Shown here one piece after another: positions 56,338 to 64,000 of a stretch of DNA of 64,000 bases. The stretch is from Alviniconcha marisindica (Eukaryota; Mollusca; Gastropoda; Provannidae). The stretch spans positions 86,001-150,000 of the forward strand of contig JABMCL010003549.1 in NCBI GenBank assembly GCA_018857735.1, read 5' to 3'. Positions within the stretch are counted from its first letter, which is position 1; the number at the start of each line of letters is the position of its first letter. The notes below the pieces were generated by a model. That model ran no database searches, was not told where the DNA came from, and worked only from the letters and a program-made list of their open reading frames with translations. A program made the translations under genes and the position numbers.

Positions 56338-56800
56338 GCAAGTCTGTCCAGAGAGATCACAAACATGTCTGTCTAGAGAGATCACACACATGTCTGTCCA
56401 GAGAGACCACACACTGGTCTGTCCAGAGAGACCACAAACATGTCTGTCCAGAGAGATCACACACATGTCTGTCCAGAGAGACCACACACATGTCTGTCCA
56501 GAGAGATCACACACATGTCTGTCCAGAGAGACCACACACTGGTCTGTCCAGAGAGATCACACACATGTCTGTCCAGAGAGACCACACACATGTCTGTCCA
56601 GAGAGACCACACACTGGTCTGTCCAGAGAGACCACACACTGGTCTGTCCAGAGAGACCACACACATGTCTGTCCAGAGAGACCACACACGGGTCTGTCCA
56701 GAGAGACCACACACAGGTCTGTCCAGAGAGACCACACACTGGTCTGTCCAGAGAGACCACACACTGGTCTGTCCAGAGAGACCACACACTGGTCTGCCCA
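56338..56800. repeat. 25-bp minisatellite
   Basis: About 18 copies of GGTCTGTCCAGAGAGACCAC plus ACACT, with ATGTCTGTCC and GATCAC variants. Contains the palindromic core GGTC-GACC. Confidence 0.95.
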
Positions 56801-57212
56801 CAGCAAGCTGAGTGTCGAGTCTCTGGTCTGTCCACAGCAAGCTGAGTGTCGAGTCTCTGGTCTGCCCACAGCAAGCTGAGTGTCGAGTCTCTGGTCTGCC
56901 CACAGCAAGCTGAGTGTCGAGTCTCTGGTCTGCCCACAGCAAGCTGAGTGTCGAGTCTCTGGTCTGTCCACAGCAAGCTGAGTGTCGAGTCTCTGGTCTG
57001 TCCACAGCAAGCTGAGTGTCGAGTCTCTGGTCTGTCCACAGCAAGCTGAGTGTCGAGTCTCTGGTCTGTCCACAGCAAGCTGAGTGTCGAGTCTCTGGTC
57101 TGCCCACAGCAAGCTGAGTGTCGAGTCTCTGGTCTGCCCACAGCAAGCTGAGTGTCGAGTCTCTGGTCTGTCCACAGCAAGCTGAGTGTCGAGTCTCTGG
57201 TCTGTCAGACGC
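56790..57212. repeat. 34-bp minisatellite
   Basis: Twelve copies of GGTCTGCCCACAGCAAGCTG plus AGTGTCGAGTCTCT; GTCC/GCCC variants alternate. Follows the 25-bp array without a gap and shares its GGTCTGTCCA start. Confidence 0.95.
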
Positions 57213-57265
57213 AGACTGAGTTACTAACCGTCTCACACCTGGCTGACCTCCAGACCGGCCTCCCT

Positions 57266-57895
57266 GACAACGGCCCGGAATGTGGGCCATGCAAGTGACA
57301 ACGGCCCGGAATGTGGGCCATGCAAGTGACAACGGCCCGGAATGTGGGCCATGCAAGTGACAACGGCCCGGAATGTGGGCCATGCAAGTGACAACGGCCC
57401 GGAATGTGGGCCCATGCAAGTGACAACGGCCCGGAATGTGGGCCCATGCCGGTGACAACGGCCCGGAATATTGGCCCATGCAGGTAACAACGGCCCGGAA
57501 TGTGGGCCCATGCAAGTGACAACGGCCCGGAATATGGGCCATGCCGGTGACAACGGCCCGGAATTTTGGCCCATGCGGTAACAACGGCCCGGAATTTGGC
57601 CCATGCAGGTAACAACGGCCCGGAATATGGCCCATGCAGGTAACAACGGCCCGGAATATGGGCACATGCAGGTAACAACGGCCCGGAATATGGGCACATG
57701 CAGGTAACAACGGCCCGGAATGTGGGCACATGCAGGTAACAACGGCCCGGAATTGGGCACATGCAGGTAACAACGGCCCGGAATGTGGGCACATGCAGGT
57801 AACAACGGCCCGGAATGTGGGCACATGCAGGTGACAACGGCCCGGAATGTGGGCACATGCAGGTAACAACGGCCCGGAATGTGGGCACGTGCAGT
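57266..57895. repeat. 31-bp minisatellite
   Basis: About 20 copies of ACAACGGCCCGGAATGTGGG plus CCATGCAAGTG. Two variant classes, CCATGCAAGTG on the left and CACATGCAGGTA on the right, with a transition near 57600-57660. Confidence 0.95.
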
Positions 57896-58106
57896 CCTGT
57901 GTTCACATCTGTTTCACACTTTCAAACAACCGTGGCAGTTGCTTTCTGTTTTGCTTTTCGGGCGGGGAGGCGTCGTTGTCCTCGTTCGCTCCATCCAGTA
58001 TCTACTCCGACTCCAGCCTCCTGGAAGGGTTCCGGATGTGCAGATCCTGTCACGTGACGTGTATGATGGGGCCACACTGTGCTTCGCAAAGCATGGGAAA
58101 GAGTGG

Positions 58107-58122
58107 AGGGGGGGGGGGGGGG
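58107..58122. repeat. G homopolymer
   Basis: About 15 G residues in intergenic sequence. Confidence 0.85.
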
Positions 58123-58382
58123 CATGTTGGTGAACGTTCACTTGTTACTAGACATATGGAGATACCAACCTCTAGCTACGCAGCCAGTGCCGACTCTTGT
58201 TACAGACAGATAATTCTACAGTTTCCTTGTCAGCAGATGGTAGCTGTCGTTGTTTGTAGGTCAGGTGCTTTTATGTATGTACTGTGTGCATCTGGCTCTG
58301 TGAACACGCAAGTATTAGTGTGCACGTTTTTTTGCTCCATGTATACATTTTTCATTCATTTATTTATGTTTCATATATATGT

Positions 58383-59062
58383 ATGTCAATATTTTTGTAA
58401 GAAGTCAGGCTGCAATAAATTTATTTGAAAATACTTATGAGGACATCCTTAATCTGTTTAAAGTGGTTGGGAATAAAAATAATAATTTACCAGCCATACA
58501 GTAGCACTTTTGTGTCGCAATCCCTGACATCCGACATAATACACTTTTCATCTTTTAAAGCTCGTTTTCTCAAAAACTAATAAAGTCGTTATCTTCCACT
58601 TTGAAGTGATGATTACCAATATAGTAAACATTCTAAAAACCTACTTCTTTTTACTTTATTTCATACTTTTTTTCTAACCTACTGTGTCCTCTTTTCATGC
58701 ACACCTTTTGGCACTTAGTCACATGTCAATATTTTTGTAAGAAGTCAGGCTGCAATAAATTTATTTGAAAATACTTATGAGGACATCCTTAATCTGTTTA
58801 AAGTGGTTGGGAATAAAAATATAATTTACCAGCCATACAGTAGCACTTTTGTGTCGCAATCCCTGACATCCGACATAATACACTTTTCATCTTTTAAAGC
58901 TCGTTTTCTCAAAAACTAATAAAGTCGTTATCTTCCACTTTGAAGTGATGATTACCAATATAGTAAACATTCTAAAAACCTACTTCTTTTTACTTTATTT
59001 CATACTTTTTTTCTAACCTACTGTGTCCTCTTTTCATGCACACCTTTTGGCACTTAGTCATA
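58383..59062. repeat. 340-bp direct tandem duplication
   Basis: 58383-58722 and 58723-59062 are almost identical (one-base indel in the AATAATAATTTACC run). Each copy begins ATGTCAATATTTTTGTAAGA and ends GGCACTTAGTCA. Confidence 0.9.
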
Positions 59063-59324
59063 TATATAAACGATGCCTTGTAAAAAAAAAAAAATATATA
59101 TATATAAAATTGGGGGTTGGGGGAGGGAGTTGGTTTTTGGATTGGGAGGGTGTTTTGTCGGGTTTGTGTTTTGTTTTTGTTGTTGTTTTTTTAATTTATT
59201 TTTGTTGGTGTTATTGTTGTTTGTACCCATCAGTAGTGTAGCAAGGACTCTTAGTCGTTAAACAGATTTGATGGAACGTAATCTAAAATCCTTGTAACCT
59301 GAAATTATTATTTTTTCAAGCTCG

Positions 59325-59425
<101 letters not shown>

Positions 59426-60652
59426 CTTCTTTTTCTTTTTCTTAGTCTTTGTTTCGCCCTGGTGGTCATTTGTGGCCGCCTCGTTTTGCAGCAAAAGACC
59501 TGCCTCCTCCTTTATCCTTTGTTTTGTGGGTCTTTCCGCCCTCTTGTTGCCTCCAATGCCTCTGTGTGTCGGGACCCACTGGGGGGTGGCGTGTTCCAGT
59601 GGACAAACACTTGTCCAAAAGTAGGCGTAAAAGAAAGGCAGACAGGGTGCAGTGGAGGAAATGAGAATGCATGCATTCAGACAGCGAGAACTGCTTGTTT
59701 GTTTGTTTGTTAACACATTCGACAATAGGACGAAATGAGAATTCGGCAAGGCGTGGACGAAAGGAAGTGATGTAGCCTACGAGCTAATTTGCTGTCTCGC
59801 TTCATCGCTTTAACGAGACCCAAATGAAAAGGACACGCTTCTTTCAAGAACCCGCCACAGGGATTCCACCCCTGTTGTCCACGACGGCGTGCTGTTTTGA
59901 GACGTGGCGCGGAGAGCGGGCCGCGGAGACCTGTCCATTCAAGCCGGGTTCATCAAAACACGCTGGACACTGGGTGGCCTAGCTCGCAGCTGTCCGGCCA
60001 GCTCCCAGCGGACAGCGAAATGAAGCTAAGAGGAAACGACAAAAATGTCCGGCCTAGTTTACCAAAACACTTGATTTAGGGACCACCGTCGCTGTTTTCG
60101 GCCCCGGTGACCACGATCGGGTCTTAACCCGCTGGGGAGTTGACCTGGTTTTGCCCACAACGAGGCTGCGGCAAGCAGCGCCGTTTTGAGTGATAATAAC
60201 CCGGCTGTGATGAACTCTTTCTGTTCACACCAGTTTCTATGACAATAACCCACTTTCAATTGACCTTGACCCACCAAAATAGCATTACTAGGAGGATACC
60301 GAAGATACAATTCCCGAAACGTTTGTATAATTGTAGTGGTGGACGCTCCAAGCACACGACAAAACCTGTGGTCTGTGTTAGTCGCGGGGTCGTTAACCAT
60401 TACTTTCAGTGTGGGTTACATGTTGGGTCACTGCTGAATGTACCGACAATGTCACAAGCGCAACATTTCAAGCTAGCCAGCTGGTGTCTTCCACTCAAGG
60501 AGGGTGACCTATGCGTTTCCGGTTGTGGAACTTTCACGTTAATGTTTTCCTGGACAGTGTTCTCAGAGACCAGGAGCTGTGTGAACGGGTGGTGGCGGGG
60601 GGGGGGGGGGGGGGAGTCAGTGCCCAGGCTTCATTTCTTATCCCATTCTTTC

Positions 60653-60700
60653 CCCGTCCCTAATAAGCCATATGGTTTCTGTGGACGTAAAGCATCATGG
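60653..60700 (-). mobile_element. Core-element fragment, copy D
   Basis: CCGTCCCTAATAAGCCATAT followed by GGTTTCTGTGGACGTAAAGC. Reverse orientation relative to 20630-20812. Confidence 0.5.
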
Positions 60701-61178
60701 AAGAAGACAGCGTTCAGTGCAGCAAGAGCTTTGGGCCTCCACCTGTTATCGAAGTCACATCATTATGTTACTTGGTACTTCTTTTTGTGCGTTGTAGTCT
60801 TGCGACTCGCTTGAGTAATCATTATTCTGTAATTGCCATACTTTGCTGTACAATAATAAATAAGAAGCTACTTTTGTCAAAACAAACTCAAACGACCGAG
60901 ATGGTCAGCGCTCTGCCAGGTGGCGCGCTGTTTTAACTGAACTAGTCCAACAACTATGAGTGCACGTGATACTCATTGAGTCATTTATTTCAGTACCAGC
61001 AACAGCAGCTTTAGTAACAAGCAAAAATCGGTTTATTCATGATGTCAGCCTTGAGATGATTAATACTTTACTAAAACAAATCTCTGAAATTTCCCTTCTC
61101 CGGGCCCGTACTACTGTGGTGTCCGCACCACTGTGTGTCATTCCTCACAGGGTCTTCCCTGCATTGGTTGCGAAGTAA

Positions 61179-61227
61179 ACATGGTGCTTAACGTCCACAA
61201 AAACCATAAGGCTTATTAGGGGTGGGG
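61179..61227 (+). mobile_element. Core-element fragment, copy E
   Basis: GTGCTTAACGTCCACAAAAA, then CCATAAGGCTTATTAGGGG, followed by G-rich sequence. Confidence 0.5.
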
Positions 61228-62214
61228 AGAAGGGGGGACGGGGGTATGGAGGTGGGGTAAGAGGGAGATTACATGCCTATCGCTACACTGTCACCACATG
61301 AATGACTCCTACACTGAGATGAGCAGCGACGAGACATTTTAATGTTTCATTAATTGTGAGGGACAAAGTCACAAGGCAGTGTCCACAAACCACTACCTTT
61401 CTGAAGAGAAAGGAGAGCCGAAGCGGAATCGAGCCGAGGCCCTTCTGCTTACCAGCCTTACGCCTTACCGCTGGGCCAAACCGGCTCACGGGTCGTTGTG
61501 GAGCTCTTCCTCGCTTTTAGTGTGCCTACATCTCCTCCTGACAGCCAGCGACTCGTCACCTGTTTGGATAAACGACTGCAGGTGACAGTGAATTACTCGT
61601 CCCGCCCACCAATCTAGCCGTTTCGTAATGTCACCAACTCGCTACCATCGCTTCCTTTCTCCGCGCGCGCTGCTCCTTTGGCTCGTCACGTGGTCAGCCT
61701 GCTGGACACCCAAGGCCAGGTCTTGCGGGTGGTCAGTGGGACGGTTGGGTTTTCACCGGGTGTAAGTAGCCGTGAACATTGGTGGATGCCACGATGGTCA
61801 ATGCAAACACCGTTCGCTCGATCTGTCGGGATGAGTGGGAGAGAGGAAACTTAAATTCCGTTCTTAGTTCGCGTCTGACACTTTTGGTATAACAGGTGTT
61901 TCATTGTTGCTGCTAAACGTGAATCGTTTATCCAACAGAAACAGAAAACAATGTTTTATCACTTTCCTTTAGTTTGGGCTGATTAGGGCATTGTCAGGTA
62001 CACGTGTATGTGAACAATTAGAGGAAGGAATCACAAATATAAAAATATTACGATTCTCGTACAGCCTCTGTATGCAAACGCGTACATCAGCATCTGTGCT
62101 CATGTAGAACAACCCCCAAGCATTGGCAGTTACAGCATAGTTTGGAAACACAAAAATACAACACACAGAGGGTCAGCCCTCAAGACGGAACGTGGCTGCC
62201 CAGCAGAGTAGATG

Positions 62215-62370
62215 AAAATAATAACAATAAATGGAAATCTGTAAAGCGCCTACGCCGCGACTCAACGCGCTGAACAAACATAACACACTTAATGTACATC
62301 GAGATGGAGAATGTTATCCGCAGTTTAACCAAAGCTAGCAAGTAATGTACACATCAACAAGGTGCAAATC
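62215..62370. mobile_element. Dispersed repeat, copy 2
   Basis: TGTAAAGCGCCTACGCCGCG, then TACATCGAGATGGAGAATG and ACACATCAACAAGGTGC; relative of 50685-50865. Confidence 0.55.
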
Positions 62371-62809
62371 TTCAACAGACGCGGAAGACAAAAGAAGACG
62401 AACTAAGAAAAGACATTAATAAAATGGGGAAGGAGGAGCGACTGACCACCGGCGAGACGAAGAGAACGGACAAGAACTGACCAAGTGCACTCAAAAGACG
62501 AGACAGAGTACGAAGTGTCCACATCATTATAAATATTGTTTTCTTCGCCCACAGCTACGTACCACTTGCACAGAGCATGGACACTGAGAGAGCATATAGC
62601 CTTGCATGCTTAGCCTGCCCGTGGGGGCAAACAATTTCACATATCAATAAGGCAAAGATCATCCTGCGTTATGTATTTTGTCATCTTTAGCGTCTTATAT
62701 ACGTTAACTTGTTTTGCGTTCCCAAAACTACTCTGTTATTGGTTATTGACATGCTTTCGTGAATAAAGTTATGTTTAATCGAAGCTCAGTCTATTAATGA
62801 CAAGAGCAA

Positions 62810-63110
62810 GGTGGATGTGGCCGAGTGCTGATGCTTTGCACGCTATCGAGAGGTCACAGGTTCGAGTCCCGGTTTTGGTAGTGATCAACCTCTGCCTCTT
62901 CATTCTTAGTCGCGGTGTTGAGAAGGGAGAGGCGTGGAAAGAGGAAGCGCTGGACGATCTTCCTTGAAAGGACGAGAGAGGGCCATCGTCAGTCAGATGA
63001 ACATTGGAACTGTTTCAGAGGCAGTGTTGGGAAAACTGAGGAGAGACGGGGTGGAGCGCATATGGGCTTTACCGAGCGCATAGACATCATCTTGAACTGA
63101 ACTGAACTCG
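62810..63110 (+). mobile_element. tRNA-derived SINE, full length
   Basis: Head has an A-box-like TGGCCGAGTGCTG (62818-62830) and a B box GGTTCGAGTCC (62859-62869), about 29 bases apart, as in Leu/Ser-type tRNA genes. The body (62938-63110) is shared with 52851-53023 and ends in GAACTGAACTGAACTC. The tRNA arms do not fold fully, so this is a SINE rather than a tRNA gene. Confidence 0.75.
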
Positions 63111-63726
63111 ATGTGCTGTGCTTAATGCCTAACCATTCTGAATGAGACGAAAGCCCCAGGTCAGCGCGTGCTTCCGGCTTGTGCAGGTTAAAGCTCCGAC
63201 GGTAGTCGGAAACCGTTGCTTTGCTCAAAAGTACTGCAGGAATTCCACTAGAGAGATGAATCCGTTGGTAGGCTTGGTAGCGTGACTCTGTTTTAGCTGG
63301 CTCCCCCCTCCCCTCCCGCCCCCCTCTTTTTCCCTTTGAAGAAATGAAATGTGCTCCAGGACAGTGAGCCCAGAGACCACTACCACTGCTAATAATAAAT
63401 CAGTTCTGTATAGCGCTGTTCTCAATCTAGACTCTGTCTACTGTCTCCGGTAAAACACCTAAGACGCAATCCCGTCACATTAAAGGGGCCTTATTAATAG
63501 GAACGGAATAAAATAATAATAAAAATAAAAATTGACGCTACGGTAGTCGGTTTCTCGTCTTGTTTGTTAAAATCGACGTTTGACAGCGGCGAAAACACGA
63601 CGGTGAGTGCTGCTGCCCACCTCTTATGCCATCTACAGGGAGATCACTTGGTCTGTTTCAGCCATGAACTGCGGAAAGGCTTCGATCTGCACGGCGTGAA
63701 ACCATCAACCACCCATTGCCAACCGA

Positions 63727-63730
<4 letters not shown>
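63111..63730. other. Intergenic
   Basis: A SINE-tail-like AGTTCTGTATAGCGCTGTTC near 63402; otherwise unique sequence. Confidence 0.4.
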
Positions 63731-63773
<43 letters not shown>

Positions 63774-63903
63774 GCACACGCACACACACACACACACACA
63801 TACACACAAACGCACGCACGCACGCGCACACACACACACACACACATACACACGAACGCACCCACGCACGCACGCATACACACACACACACGCGCGCGCG
63901 CGC
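63731..63903. repeat. Compound (CA)n/(CG)n microsatellite
   Basis: (CA)n from 63731, (CGCA)n interruptions and a CGCGCG end at about 63890-63902. Confidence 0.95.
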
Positions 63904-64000
63904 TAACAGGCCTACTATCAGGAATGCCATACATGCTGCTGACTTTTCAAAGGTAGGTCTTGGGCCTGTTATAATGACAAACTGTGAAACTGAAAATAGG

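Larger units (their letters stand above)
59430..62200. other. Intergenic
   Basis: No gene recognised. G-homopolymer at about 60597-60614 and two copies of the AACCATAAGGCTTATTAGGGAC core element (60653-60700 reverse, 61179-61227 forward). ORFs of 100-190 codons here show no domain or splice structure. Confidence 0.45.

Noticed and set aside
56457..57869. 470-codon minus-strand open frame
   Set aside because: Runs through three different minisatellites with no start context, splice structure or domain.
56338..57895. CRISPR array
   Set aside because: Direct repeats without unique spacers, in a eukaryotic genome; these are minisatellites.
60239..60814. 191-codon plus-strand ORF as a gene
   Set aside because: Crosses a G homopolymer and a dispersed-element fragment and has no recognisable domain or splice support.
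62810..62885. tRNA gene
   Set aside because: A and B boxes are present but the acceptor and anticodon arms do not pair properly, and the body continues as a dispersed repeat: a SINE.

Overview
This is a eukaryotic (metazoan) nuclear window, most likely from a mollusc and plausibly a marine gastropod. The evidence is intron-rich genes with GT-AG junctions, animal-specific proteins (FANCI, PERK, a TRIM/NHL-type protein), a very high load of (CA)n, (CT)n and minisatellites, a tRNA-derived SINE, and about 155-bp tandem units carrying AAGGTCAAGGTCA, a type I associate with mollusc genomes. The species is inference. There is no bacterial, viral or CRISPR content.

Layout. 1-3945 (+): the 3' end of FANCI, with the last two coding exons, stop and poly(A) signal. 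3946-5300: intergenic, with a MITE. 5300-20194 (-): a TRIM-like coiled-coil protein with a six-blade NHL propeller (983 aa from its Met, six coding exons seen), followed by about 5 kb of tandem repeats in its probable 3'UTR or flank. 21610-24551 (+): a three-exon gene model for an unrecognised 215-aa protein, head to head with the TRIM-like gene. 27463-49097 (-): a complete EIF2AK3/PERK gene, 17 coding exons whose phases all close into 1132 codons plus stop. 49.3-64 kb: no convincing gene; microsatellites, minisatellites, SINE and MITE pieces and a 340-bp tandem duplication.

The three recognised proteins belong to separate processes (interstrand cross-link repair, an NHL-scaffold protein, the unfolded-protein response) and I see no shared pathway. 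They are ordinary neighbours.

The most unusual observation is that many intragenic minisatellites begin exactly at an authentic exon edge, and each repeat unit carries a copy of that splice site. Donor type: FANCI, PERK exon 2, and a two-copy case at PERK exon 10. Acceptor type: FANCI last exon, the TRIM/NHL exon at 12936, and PERK exons 4, 7 and 10. The arrays always extend away from the exon into the intron. In the FANCI last intron each roughly 78-bp unit holds an acceptor, a 39-nt in-phase mini-exon and a GTATGA donor. Seeding of minisatellites at splice junctions, with 7 to 28 reiterated splice sites per intron in the full arrays, is the candidate new phenomenon here.
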